Part shown: positions 24,724-36,041 of the stretch, one piece after another
Position numbering within the stretch: position 1 is the stretch's first letter
Layout: the number at the start of each line of letters is the position of its first letter
Origin: Bacteroidia bacterium
GTDB lineage: Bacteria; Bacteroidota; Bacteroidia; Bacteroidales; GWA2-32-17
Assembly (NCBI GenBank): GCA_016218155.1
Contig: JACREQ010000075.1
Coordinates: 19,633 to 83,632, forward strand
Length of the DNA: 64,000 bases
Direction: 5' to 3'
Notes under the pieces: model-generated
Database searches by the model: none
What the model was told of the DNA's origin: nothing
The model's input: the letters and a program-made list of their open reading frames with translations, nothing else
Made by a program: the position numbers and the translations under genes

Positions 24724-27294
24724 TTATTTAACAACAGAGATTTTACTTACAAACTTACCATTTGAAGACTCACCCTGAATTAAATAAATTCCATTAGACA
24801 ATTCACTAATATCAATCTTAGCAGCATTATCAATATTATTATAAACAACTATTTTTTTACAAAGTTTACCATATATATCCATAATGTTAATATTAATTTT
24901 TTCGCCATCTGAATAAGGCATCAGGATATTAATTTCATTTCCTGCAGGATTAGGATAAATAAGAATATCTCTTGCTATACTACTATTATCATTAACAATT
25001 GTAGCACATGGAGTCCATTTAAAAATACCTTCTGCTGAAGCACTGGTATTAAATCCACCTGCCCATCCTGTATTAGCATTAAAGAAACTAACAGCTGTAT
25101 ACTGCAAAGCATCAATTGCTGTCCATGACGCACCATTATCTGTACTGTATGAAGAACCATAAGTACTTGCAACATATGGCCAAACTCCACCTACTGAATA
25201 CCATGTACTTGTTGTTCCAGGAACAGGAGCCATTTCACTAGTATTTACAGAACCTGTTGGAGTAAATGCTGTCCAAGATGTACCACCATTAGTAGTTCTA
25301 TATGTTGAAAAAGTTGTTAGTGCACCAGTTGTAGTATTATATACTTTTTTTGTGGCTATTCCATTATTTGCATCAATAAATTTCACTTCATTAATATCTG
25401 TTGCACCAGTTGCTGCCATTGTCCATGTAGCTCCCTTATCAGTAGATTTATAAACCCTTCCCGTATTTGAAGAAAACCATACAGTATTACCTACTGCACT
25501 AAATACTCCTGTCCAGCCATACTCACTTGTACTAGAAGGTGCAGGTATATTTCCTGTTGCAACTCTTGCCCATGTGGTACCACCATTTGATGTTTTATAA
25601 ATTTCCCAATATCCTCCATTTGGATCACCTACTGCAATACCGTCATTTGCATTAAAGAAGTGCACAAAATCAGCCCAGCTACTAGTATTAAACGCAGCTG
25701 TTGTCTGTTGAGTCCAGGATGTTCCACCGTTTGTTGTTACCATTATTTTACCACCACCATTTGCTGTATCAAATAAACATGCCCAAGCATTTGTTGCGCT
25801 AACTGCAGAAATATTTGCAATGCTATATGCAGCATAACCGTTAATTTTCCCAGCAGTCCATGTTGTTCCACCATTTGAGGTTCTTGTATATTCCTGTGTA
25901 TAAGACCCACCTGTTCCTGAGCCATTATAAGCAGGTGCCCAAACCGTATTTGCATCAACAATATTTATAGAAGAAATACCTCTGTATTGTGTTGCAAATC
26001 CTGTATTCTGAACAGTATTCCAGTCACCACAAATTGTAGTTCCAGGAGCTGTAACAGTAACATAGCTTGTTTTAGTTAAAGTATTTGATGGGGTTCCTAC
26101 TGTTAAAGCTGCATTATAAACTCCAACTGTATTATATGTTACAGTTACTGGACCAGCACTAGTAGATGTAGAAGGAGTACCACCAGGGAATGACCAACTA
26201 TAGGAAGTAATTGTTCCGGTAGATTGACTTGTGTAAGTTACCTGACCTCCAGCATTAACAGTTAAAGGTGCACCAGTAAAAGCAGCAACAGGATCTGCAG
26301 ATGGACTTGAACATACAGTAGATAAACTTAAATTATATAAAGGTCCACCAGCTGTAAAACATGCTTGTATTCTCGTTTTCTGTCCAGGAGTAAAATTAGC
26401 ATATGCTACATCGTCAACATAATCCATAAAATTCATAAACATAACACCAGGAGAGGTTGTTGAACAAGCATCATATAAAGGACTTGAAGGAGTTCCATAA
26501 TTTTCCTGATCCTGAGGTGGGGTATCAGCAATTAAATCATCAGGAGAACATCCTGCTGCATCAGCCCAAATATGTTTTAAATTAAAACAGTGACCTATTT
26601 CGTGAGTTGTTGTGCCACCTAAATTAAATGGTGCAGAAGCACCAGTAACACCAACATACTGATAATGACAAACCAAACCATATTCATTACTTAAAGGAGC
26701 AGTTGGATAAAGCGCATAACCGCAAAGTCCACCACCCAAATTACAAACCCAAATATTTAAATATTGATTTACATCCCATGCATCCAAACCACCTGAAGCT
26801 GTATGTTTAATATTTGAAGAAGTTCCCCATGTTTGACTAGTTGATAATACTTTCTTTTCAATTCCATTTGTAGCACCACCTGTAGGATTTACTGCTGCAA
26901 GGCAAAACTGGAGTTCAGTATTTGACTTTAATGAAGTTGAAAATGCTCCCATTGAATGAGTATTAAGACCTGCATAGTCTCTGTTTAAAACAGTCATTTG
27001 CTCAGTAATTCTTGAATCAGGAAATGAAGCAAATTGAGCACTTGTTAATACTACGTGAAAAACAACCGGAATTGTTACCACAGCTTTTGGTGAATATCCA
27101 TTTGGATGTTCAGCAACAAATTTATTAACAAAGCTTTCTAACTCAGCAAAGTTTTTTGCATATACAGGATCTGTGTTCATTCTTTGTTGATGAACATCAT
27201 CTGTTGCACAAATTCGTTTGTTTGACTCTGTTTGTTGAGCCATTAATCCAAACGAAAACGTAAAAATCAATAAAAATGATAATAGTTTTTTCAT
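24724..27294 (-). CDS. T9SS-exported M43 metalloprotease with PKD and photosystem-assembly-factor-like propeller repeats
   Basis: An 856-aa protein with signal peptide (MKKLLSFLLIFTFSFGLMAQ). The N-terminal 330 residues closely parallel the peptidase at 19295: SPKAVVTIPVVFHVV, zinc motif HEIGHCFNLKHIWAD and Met-turn NFMDYVDD. One PKD domain (about 345-420) follows. Residues about 430-770 are then built of Ycf48/BNR-like blades (TSNGGTTW, VTTNGGTSWTQQ, KSTDKGATW, STDNGASWTAID), which form a beta-propeller. The sorting domain closes it (ILIYPNPAGNEINILMP, SNGIYLIQGESS). Compared with its paralog, the PKD array has been exchanged for a propeller, so the two share catalysis but probably differ in surface binding. 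Confidence 0.92.
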   Translation of the reverse strand: MKKLLSFLLIFTFSFGLMAQQTESNKRICATDDVHQQRMNTDPVYAKNFAELESFVNKFVAEHPNGYSPKAVVTIPVVFHVVLTSAQFASFPDSRITEQMTVLNRDYAGLNTHSMGAFSTSLKSNTELQFCLAAVNPTGGATNGIEKKVLSTSQTWGTSSNIKHTASGGLDAWDVNQYLNIWVCNLGGGLCGYALYPTAPLSNEYGLVCHYQYVGVTGASAPFNLGGTTTHEIGHCFNLKHIWADAAGCSPDDLIADTPPQDQENYGTPSSPLYDACSTTSPGVMFMNFMDYVDDVAYANFTPGQKTRIQACFTAGGPLYNLSLSTVCSSPSADPVAAFTGAPLTVNAGGQVTYTSQSTGTITSYSWSFPGGTPSTSTSAGPVTVTYNTVGVYNAALTVGTPSNTLTKTSYVTVTAPGTTICGDWNTVQNTGFATQYRGISSINIVDANTVWAPAYNGSGTGGSYTQEYTRTSNGGTTWTAGKINGYAAYSIANISAVSATNAWACLFDTANGGGKIMVTTNGGTSWTQQTTAAFNTSSWADFVHFFNANDGIAVGDPNGGYWEIYKTSNGGTTWARVATGNIPAPSSTSEYGWTGVFSAVGNTVWFSSNTGRVYKSTDKGATWTMAATGATDINEVKFIDANNGIATKKVYNTTTGALTTFSTYRTTNGGTSWTAFTPTGSVNTSEMAPVPGTTSTWYSVGGVWPYVASTYGSSYSTDNGASWTAIDALQYTAVSFFNANTGWAGGFNTSASAEGIFKWTPCATIVNDNSSIARDILIYPNPAGNEINILMPYSDGEKININIMDIYGKLCKKIVVYNNIDNAAKIDISELSNGIYLIQGESSNGKFVSKISVVK

Positions 27295-27452
27295 AAAATT
27301 TTGGTTTTAATTTAGCATAGACATAAGATTGTTTTCTTTAGTTGCATAAAAGTATAAAAAAAGTTAAAAAAAAAGAATAAAGAATTTTTTATTAATATAT
27401 TTATACTGAATATTAAATATGAGCAAATTACAATTAAAAACAATTGTGTAAA

Positions 27453-27812
27453 TTAATCTGCAATTATTAATTCTTTAATCTTGAATGGGTTTGCAGCAAA
27501 TCTTTCTGTAGGAGCAACTTTCTTTATTTCACCAGTAAAAATAATTTGTAAATTCTCTTTTTTTAATTCCTCATTCATCTGACAAATTCCCAACCTTCTT
27601 ATTTCATTATCATCAGGCTGAATTGCCCATAAATTATCTGAAATTTTAATTATTTTTCCTTTACATTTTTCTAAAACTTTTACAGTTTCCCTTTCATCAT
27701 AACATGATCCAAAATCGGTATAAATAGTTTTCTGAGTAGTACTTTTTTGTTTATTACAAGCATTTTGCTGTACAACAAGAAATAACAAAATATTTAAAAA
27801 AATAATTTTCAT
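27453..27812 (-). CDS. Hypothetical small exported protein
   Basis: The likely start is ATG 27812 (MKIIFLNILLFLVVQQNACNKQ); the frame extends 11 codons further only with a TTG. About 119 aa. The hydrophobic N-terminus ending in NAC suggests a lipoprotein, but the residues before Cys fit the lipobox poorly. The remainder (TDFGSCYDERETVKVLEKCKGKI, NLWAIQPDDNEIRRLGICQMNEEL, IIFTGEIKKV) has three further Cys residues and an OB-like run of strands, and resembles no family I can name. It is divergent from the next gene. Confidence 0.6.
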   Translation of the reverse strand: MKIIFLNILLFLVVQQNACNKQKSTTQKTIYTDFGSCYDERETVKVLEKCKGKIIKISDNLWAIQPDDNEIRRLGICQMNEELKKENLQIIFTGEIKKVAPTERFAANPFKIKELIIAD

Positions 27813-27991
27813 GAGTTTACTATTAATATTAATTAATACAATCAAACATAATTAACAAAATAATTTATTTATCATTTTGGACATTTAACATCAATATTGT
27901 TAACGTTTACACAAAAGTAAAAATATTTAGTTTAAATATTCTTTTGACCAGATTTAAATTAATTATAGCTTTGTTTTTTTGCATGTTTTTT

Positions 27992-30540
<2,549 letters not shown>

Positions 30541-30568
30541 AACCTAACAGATTTTTGAGGTTAAAAAT

Positions 30569-30598
30569 AAAAAAGCTGCTCGTTTGAGCAGCTTTTTT
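30569..30598. terminator. Bidirectional terminator between ligA and the hydrogenase operon
   Basis: AAAAGCTGCTC-GTTT-GAGCAGCTTTT (30571-30596), perfect 11-bp stem with A and T runs on both sides, 30 nt after ligA and 10 nt after the end of hydA. Confidence 0.92.
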
Positions 30599-30605
30599 TA
30601 ACATT

Positions 30606-32393
30606 TTAATATCTGTTTCTTTTTCTGTACTTGGTATGTAACAAATGATGTGATTTTTCACCAAGTGGAACCTTTAAGTATTCAGCATAAATCTGAGCTA
30701 CCTCAGGATTTTCATGCGACATACGAATTGGTTTACCCATATCTTCAGCATAAATTGCATCAATACGTTTTTGTCTGATCTCATTAGTTGTTGGGATTGG
30801 TTGACCACCGCCACCAATACAACCTCCAGGACAAGCCATAACTTCGATGAAATGATATGGAGAAGTTCCGGCAACAATCTGATCCATTATTAAACGAGCA
30901 TTTGTTAAACCGTGTGCTATTGCAACTTTAGCTTCAACACCTTCCAAGAAAGAATATTCTGGTAAACAATTTTCAAACTTAATACTTGCAGCTTTAATTC
31001 CTTCCAAACCACGAACCGGAAGAATATTTAAATGTTCAAATGGAACATTTCTTCCTGTTATTAGGAAATAAGCAGTTCTTAATGCAGCTTCCATAACACC
31101 ACCGGTAGCTCCGAAAATTACAGCAGCACCAGTTGATTCACCCATAATTTTATCAAATGAATCTTCTTCTAAATCCTGGAAGTTTAAACCTGATTGTTTA
31201 ATCATATAACCAAGTTCGCGGGTTGTTAATCCTGCATCTACATCCTGATAACCACTATCTCTCATCTCAGGTCTGTTAGCTTCAAATTTCTTAGCAGCAC
31301 AAGGCATACCTGCAACGCTAACAATTTTTGAAGGATCTATACCTTTTTTCTCAGCATAATAAGTTTTTGCTAATGCACCGAACATTTGTTGTGGTGATTT
31401 ACATGAAGAAAGATGTCCTAAATGCTCAGGATACATATGCTCAATAAATTTAATCCAACCTGGTGAGCATGATGTTATCATAGGAAGTGATACTGGTTTT
31501 TTATGAACCAAAGCATCTTTTAATCTACCTAATAATTCTGTTCCTTCTTCCATAATAGTTAAGTCGGCAGTAAAATCGGTATCCAATACTGAATTGAATC
31601 CCATTTTCTTTAAAGCAGTAACCATTTTACCAGTTACTCTTGTTCCAACCGGATATCCTAACATTTCACCCAAAGCAACACGTACAGCAGGAGCTGTATT
31701 TATAATTACATGTTTTTCCGGATCATCAATTGCAGCCCAGATTTCATCATAGTATCTTCTTTCAGTTAATGCACCTGTTGGGCAATGTGTTATACACTGT
31801 CCGCAGTTTGTACATACTATTTCGTTCATAGGTAAATGCATGAAAGTAGAAATTTTCATATCTTTTCCTCTTTCAGTTACAGCAAGAGCATTTACATGTT
31901 GAATATCGGCGCATGTTCTAACACAACGCTGACAACGAATACATTTACTGTTATCTTTTTCAACAGACCATGATGCTTTGTCAATTTTACAATCATTTTC
32001 CTTAAGAACACTCATGTAAATTGAGTTATCTACATTATATTCTGCAGATAAAATTTGCAATTCGCAGTTTGTACTTCTATAACAAGTTGTACATTGAGTA
32101 TTATGCTCAGAAACTAAAAGAGCCATAATATCTTTTCTTGCTCTTCTGATTTTTGGAGATGAAGTTAAAATTACCATTCCGTTATCAGCAGGAGTTGCAC
32201 ATGAAGCTGTTAAAGTTTGTTTTCCTACTTGTTCTACAACACAGATTCTACAATTACCAGCCACACAAAGATCTTCGTGATGGCAAAGTGTTGGAATTTT
32301 AATATTGATTTTTTTTGCGGCATCTAAAATAGAGGTTCCCTGTTCTACAGTTACCTGATGTCCGTCTATTGTTAATTTTATATTATTAGCCAT
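30606..32393 (-). CDS. hydA: [FeFe]-hydrogenase catalytic subunit (HydA/HndD type)
   Basis: A 595-aa protein. In order it has a [2Fe-2S] ferredoxin domain (TLCHHEDLCVAGNCRICVVE), a His-ligated [4Fe-4S] site (HNTQCTTCYRSTNCELQ), two further [4Fe-4S] motifs (CIRCQRCVRTC; CTNCGQCITHCPTG), then the H-cluster domain with TSCSPGW, AGMPCAAKKFEANRPEM and EVMACPGGCIGGGG. The small-subunit-like tail (IRQKRIDAIYAEDMGKPIRMS) is fused at the C-terminus. It reduces protons or oxidises H2, in the cytoplasm. The first H-cluster motif has Ser where other enzymes have a second Cys (TSCCP). It is last in the operon after the NuoF- and NuoE-like subunits; the HydEFG maturases are not in the window. Confidence 0.96.
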   Translation of the reverse strand: MANNIKLTIDGHQVTVEQGTSILDAAKKINIKIPTLCHHEDLCVAGNCRICVVEQVGKQTLTASCATPADNGMVILTSSPKIRRARKDIMALLVSEHNTQCTTCYRSTNCELQILSAEYNVDNSIYMSVLKENDCKIDKASWSVEKDNSKCIRCQRCVRTCADIQHVNALAVTERGKDMKISTFMHLPMNEIVCTNCGQCITHCPTGALTERRYYDEIWAAIDDPEKHVIINTAPAVRVALGEMLGYPVGTRVTGKMVTALKKMGFNSVLDTDFTADLTIMEEGTELLGRLKDALVHKKPVSLPMITSCSPGWIKFIEHMYPEHLGHLSSCKSPQQMFGALAKTYYAEKKGIDPSKIVSVAGMPCAAKKFEANRPEMRDSGYQDVDAGLTTRELGYMIKQSGLNFQDLEEDSFDKIMGESTGAAVIFGATGGVMEAALRTAYFLITGRNVPFEHLNILPVRGLEGIKAASIKFENCLPEYSFLEGVEAKVAIAHGLTNARLIMDQIVAGTSPYHFIEVMACPGGCIGGGGQPIPTTNEIRQKRIDAIYAEDMGKPIRMSHENPEVAQIYAEYLKVPLGEKSHHLLHTKYRKRNRY

Positions 32394-32419
32394 TTTACTT
32401 TTTTTTATTCAATTAATTA

Positions 32420-33580
32420 TTAATAAATCATTTCTTCTCTAAAATTTGTTACAATTGAAGAGAACGAATTTGTTACTGACTGTCCTAGTCCGCATTTTGA
32501 AGTTAATCTCATCGATTCGGATAGTTTAAGTAATTGATCTAAGTATTCAGCAGGTTTTTCGCCTTTTTTAACAGCTTCAATTCCTTTTAATAATTGTTGA
32601 CATCCTATTCTGCATGGTGTACATTGTCCGCATGACTCTTCAGCATAAAAATCCAAATAATTATGTAACACTTTGTACATAGATCTTGAACTATTGAATA
32701 TCATTGTAGAACCTCCGGTTGTGTTTCCATCACCGATAATAGCTTTTGCAAAATCTTTTCTTGGAACACAGAATCCAGCAACACCACCTACCTGAACAGC
32801 TTTTGTATCGCCATCACCAAATTCGGCAGCAAATGCTTCAACGCTCATTCCAAGTTCTAGTTCAAAAACTCCTTCTTTTGGAGAATCACCTGAAATTGAA
32901 AATAATTTTGAACCTCTCTGGTCAGCTGTTCCGAATTTTTTATATTCAGTAGCACCAATTCTACATACCATTGATGCAGATGCAAAAGTTTCAACATTAT
33001 TCACAACAGTTGGTTTTCCAAGGAATCCATCCTGAATTGGATAAGGTGGTTTATTTCTTGGTTCGCCTCTTTTGCCTTCCATTGATTCAAGAAGAGCAGT
33101 TTCTTCACCGCAAACATAAGCACCTGCACCTAAAAATATTTGAAGATTAAAATTTAATCCAACTTCTTTTGAATGTACTTTAAAAAGATCAATTTCTTTT
33201 TGAAGTTCATTTACTAAATATTTATATTCTCTTCTTAAATATATGAAACCTTCTGTAGCACCTGTTACCCAAGCACAAATTGCCATTCCGGAAATAACCT
33301 TTCTTGGAACTTCAACTAAAAGTTTTCTATCTTTAAAAGTACCTGGTTCGCCTTCATCAGCGTTACAGATAACATATTTCACACTACTTTTTTGTTCAGC
33401 TGCAAATTTCCACTTCATTCCTGTTGGAAAGCCTGCTCCACCTCTGCCTCTTAAACCTGAACTTATTAATTCTGCTATTATTTCTTCTTTTGTACGCTTC
33501 ATAGTATCTTTTAGAATCTTATAAGGCGCAACTGAATATGGGCTGAAAATAATATCTACTTTTTTTGGTTTATTTGTCAT
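32420..33580 (-). CDS. hydB: NuoF-like subunit of the [FeFe]-hydrogenase complex (HydB/HndC, compact form)
   Basis: A 386-aa protein with the NuoF core: FMN/NAD(H)-binding GRGGAGFPTGMKWKF (about 44-58), CNADEGEPGTFKDR, GAGAYVCGEETALLESMEG and PPYPIQDGFLGKPTVVNN, and the [4Fe-4S] site ESCGQCTPCRIGC with a later Cys in TSKCGLG. It oxidises or reduces NAD(P)(H) and passes electrons to HydA. Unlike the longer HydB of Thermotoga type, it has neither the N-terminal thioredoxin-like [2Fe-2S] domain nor the C-terminal two-cluster ferredoxin domain. It is preceded by a strong Shine-Dalgarno sequence, rare in this phylum. Confidence 0.94.
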   Translation of the reverse strand: MTNKPKKVDIIFSPYSVAPYKILKDTMKRTKEEIIAELISSGLRGRGGAGFPTGMKWKFAAEQKSSVKYVICNADEGEPGTFKDRKLLVEVPRKVISGMAICAWVTGATEGFIYLRREYKYLVNELQKEIDLFKVHSKEVGLNFNLQIFLGAGAYVCGEETALLESMEGKRGEPRNKPPYPIQDGFLGKPTVVNNVETFASASMVCRIGATEYKKFGTADQRGSKLFSISGDSPKEGVFELELGMSVEAFAAEFGDGDTKAVQVGGVAGFCVPRKDFAKAIIGDGNTTGGSTMIFNSSRSMYKVLHNYLDFYAEESCGQCTPCRIGCQQLLKGIEAVKKGEKPAEYLDQLLKLSESMRLTSKCGLGQSVTNSFSSIVTNFREEMIY

Positions 33581-33589
33581 TTTGATAGT

Positions 33590-33597
33590 CCTCCTTT
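33590..33597 (-). promoter_or_regulatory. Strong Shine-Dalgarno sequence for hydB
   Basis: AAAGGAGG on the minus strand, 9 nt before the ATG at 33580 and within the 20-nt gap after the NuoE-like gene. Most starts in this window lack such a motif. Confidence 0.8.
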
Positions 33598-33600
33598 AAA

Positions 33601-34071
33601 TTAAATTTCGTTTCTTATATACCTTCCAAAAATTTCGCGAATTTTTTCAGGTGTTAATTTTACAAAATAATCATCGTTAATAAGCATTGCAGGTCCTTCA
33701 TCACAAAGTCCAAGGCAATTTGTTTCTAACAAAGAGAACTTTTTGTCTTGAGTAGTTTCTCCAATTTTAATTTTTAACACACTTTCAATTGTTGCAAGGA
33801 TTTCTTCTTTACCTTTCATATCACAAGTCATAGACTTGCAAACCCTAACAACATACTGACCTCTTTCCTTTGTATCAAGAAATGAAAAGAAAGATGCTGT
33901 TCCATATACTTCCGCTGCGGAAATATCAAGAACTTTTGCTACTTCTAGCATTGAATCTTTTGAAAGAAAATTTTCTTTTTCAACAATGCCCTGTAGAATC
34001 GGAAGTAAACTTTTTCGTTCAACTCCGTGCTTTTTAGCTAAAGTTGTAATTAGCTCTTTTGTATCTGCCAT
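33601..34071 (-). CDS. hydC: NuoE-like [2Fe-2S] subunit of the hydrogenase complex (HydC/HndA)
   Basis: A 156-aa protein with the NuoE layout: an N-terminal helical bundle (KKHGVERKSLLPILQGIVEKEN, LDISAAEVYGTASFFSFL) and a thioredoxin-like domain whose four [2Fe-2S] ligands are in VCKSMTC (Cx4C) and NCLGLCDEGPAM (Cx3C). In NADH-linked hydrogenases it forms the electron entry/exit module with the NuoF-like subunit. It is the first gene of the three-gene unit; the 187-nt leader upstream (34072-34258) is AT-rich and should contain the promoter. Confidence 0.94.
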   Translation of the reverse strand: MADTKELITTLAKKHGVERKSLLPILQGIVEKENFLSKDSMLEVAKVLDISAAEVYGTASFFSFLDTKERGQYVVRVCKSMTCDMKGKEEILATIESVLKIKIGETTQDKKFSLLETNCLGLCDEGPAMLINDDYFVKLTPEKIREIFGRYIRNEI

Positions 34072-34258
34072 TTTTTTAACTTATTTAGATAATTAAAAAT
34101 TTATTTTAATTGAGAATTTATTTTCATTAATAATGGTAACAAAATTGGAGATATAAAAATTTTCAATTTCTGATATTTGACATTATTAAAAATGTTTAAT
34201 ATCACAATACTAACATGACAAATGTTATTGAAAAGATGATATTTATTACTTATAATAT

Positions 34259-34921
34259 TTATTTCTTTAATGCTCTTAATATATGCCTTTTACCTTTAGG
34301 ACCATCAATACGAAACACCTCAAAACCAGCACAACGCAAAGCACGCTTAACATCACCTTTTGATGAATATGTTGTTAATATTCCATTTTGTTTAAGGTTA
34401 TAAAACAGTTTTTTGAATATTTCGGTAGTCCATAATTCTGGTTGAGCATTTGGACTGAATGCATCAAAATAAATAATATCATAAAAGTCAACTGGTATGA
34501 AGTCTAACAAATCTATTTTTATTTTTTTAAGATAAAAATTATCAGATATTTCGCATTGTTTATCCCATTCAGCATTCGAAATTTTTTCAAAAATTTTATC
34601 TGATACTTTTAACTTATCTGAATAATTAAGTTTTGCAATATGTTCTTTACTTAGCGGAAATTTTTCTATTGAATTATAGTAAATTCTCTGATTTGTTTCT
34701 TTATTTATAATGGTTAGCAAACAATTTAATCCTGTACCAAATCCAACTTCTAGTATTCTTAACTCATCTTTTTGAAAGAGTTTTAATCCATTTACAATAT
34801 ATACATGATTAGATTCTTCAATAGCTCCATATGTTGAATGAAAATTTTCTCCAAACTGTAAATCATAAACGGATGTTGAACCATCATCTGTCTGAATTAC
34901 TGAAAGTTTATTTTGCATCAT
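34259..34921 (-). CDS. mnmD: tRNA (mnm5s2U34) methyltransferase, MnmD-type (MnmC1 domain)
   Basis: A 220-aa protein equal to the N-terminal methyltransferase domain of MnmC without the FAD oxidase domain. It shows YGAIEESNHVYIVNGL, SAM motif ILEVGFGTGLNCLLT, YFDAFSPNAQPELWT (the family signature) and TYSSKGDVKRALRCAGFEVFRIDGPKGKRHILRA. It methylates nm5s2U at tRNA position 34. Stand-alone MnmD is usual in bacteria without the fused MnmC. Its start overlaps the preceding glycosyltransferase stop by 4 nt. Confidence 0.93.
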   Translation of the reverse strand: MMQNKLSVIQTDDGSTSVYDLQFGENFHSTYGAIEESNHVYIVNGLKLFQKDELRILEVGFGTGLNCLLTIINKETNQRIYYNSIEKFPLSKEHIAKLNYSDKLKVSDKIFEKISNAEWDKQCEISDNFYLKKIKIDLLDFIPVDFYDIIYFDAFSPNAQPELWTTEIFKKLFYNLKQNGILTTYSSKGDVKRALRCAGFEVFRIDGPKGKRHILRALKK

Positions 34922-35946
34922 GGATTAAAGTGCAAATCACTAAAATATTTCTTTTTTCTAAAGAAGAAATCGGCAACTATACTTTTATTATATATAGTAT
35001 TGTAATCTTTAACTTTCATTTCTTTTAAATTCACATTTCTTTTTACCTTGAATTTACTGATAGAAAAATAAAAACTCATATGAGCTTTAAATACTGCCCA
35101 AAAATTAGCAAACTCGAAACTAAATAAGAATTTAATGGCAGCAATGCCATCAAGAACCATTCTTGTAAAAATAATTTTAAATAATTTTTCAGAAGGAAGA
35201 TTTTTATATAATAAATATAGATTATTTCTAAAATTCAAATAAGTTTTACGTGGATTTGTTTTGCTTAATGTTGCACCACCTAAATGATACACTACAGAAT
35301 TTGGCTCATATACTATTTTATAACCTCTCGAATTTAATCTCCAACATAAATCAATTTCTTCCATATGAGCAAAGAAATCAAAATCCAGCCCTCCTACATT
35401 AAAATAAACTTCAGAACGAATAAATAAACATGCACCAGTAGCCCAGAAAATATGAGAAGATTTATTGTACTGACCATTGTCCTTCTCATAGACATTAAAT
35501 AACCTTCCTTTGCAAAATGCAAATCCATATTTATCTATATAACCTCCCGCAGCACCAGCATATTCAAATTCATCTCTATTTACATAAGACCTAATTTTAG
35601 GCTGACAAGCCGCAATCTGTTCGTTAAAATCAAGTATTGAAATTATTGAATTTAACCACCCGTCTGTAACTTCAACATCACTATTTAATAAACAAAAATA
35701 CTTTGCTTCAATCTGTTCTAATCCCTTATTATATCCACCAGCAAAACCAAAATTTTCTTTTAATTTAATAATTCTGACTGTAGGATAAACATTATTCAAA
35801 AATGCAACAGAATCATCATTACTTCCATTATCTATAACATATACATTAACTTCGGGTAAAGCAGAATATCTTGTAACAGAAGGCAAAAACTTTTCTAAAA
35901 GTTCACGCCCATTCCAGTTTAAAATTACTACAGCTAATTTATCCAC
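34918..35946 (-). CDS. Glycosyltransferase family 2 (GT-A fold)
   Basis: A 342-aa protein that begins at GTG 35946. It has the GT2 pattern: VVILNWNGRELLEKFLPSV, VIDNGSNDDSVAFL, ENFGFAGGYNKGL, CLLNSDVEV (the DxD-type metal site) and later FFAHMEEIDLCWRLNSRGYK (catalytic-base region, as in rhamnosyltransferases), with a C-terminal hydrophobic/amphipathic part. It transfers a sugar to a lipid- or surface-linked acceptor at the cytoplasmic membrane. It is translationally coupled to mnmD, an odd pairing that probably has no functional meaning. Confidence 0.9.
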   Translation of the reverse strand: MDKLAVVILNWNGRELLEKFLPSVTRYSALPEVNVYVIDNGSNDDSVAFLNNVYPTVRIIKLKENFGFAGGYNKGLEQIEAKYFCLLNSDVEVTDGWLNSIISILDFNEQIAACQPKIRSYVNRDEFEYAGAAGGYIDKYGFAFCKGRLFNVYEKDNGQYNKSSHIFWATGACLFIRSEVYFNVGGLDFDFFAHMEEIDLCWRLNSRGYKIVYEPNSVVYHLGGATLSKTNPRKTYLNFRNNLYLLYKNLPSEKLFKIIFTRMVLDGIAAIKFLFSFEFANFWAVFKAHMSFYFSISKFKVKRNVNLKEMKVKDYNTIYNKSIVADFFFRKKKYFSDLHFNP

Positions 35947-36041
35947 TTACAAAAATTTACCAAACCTACATGAATTTTCAAAAATACACAAATTTCAAAT
36001 GTAAATTCCTGCATATTTTCAATACCAATAAAATATAAGAA

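Noticed and set aside
30606..32393. Annotating this as a NADH dehydrogenase subunit G (NuoG)
   Set aside because: The N-terminal clusters are shared with NuoG, but the three H-cluster motifs are present only in [FeFe]-hydrogenases.
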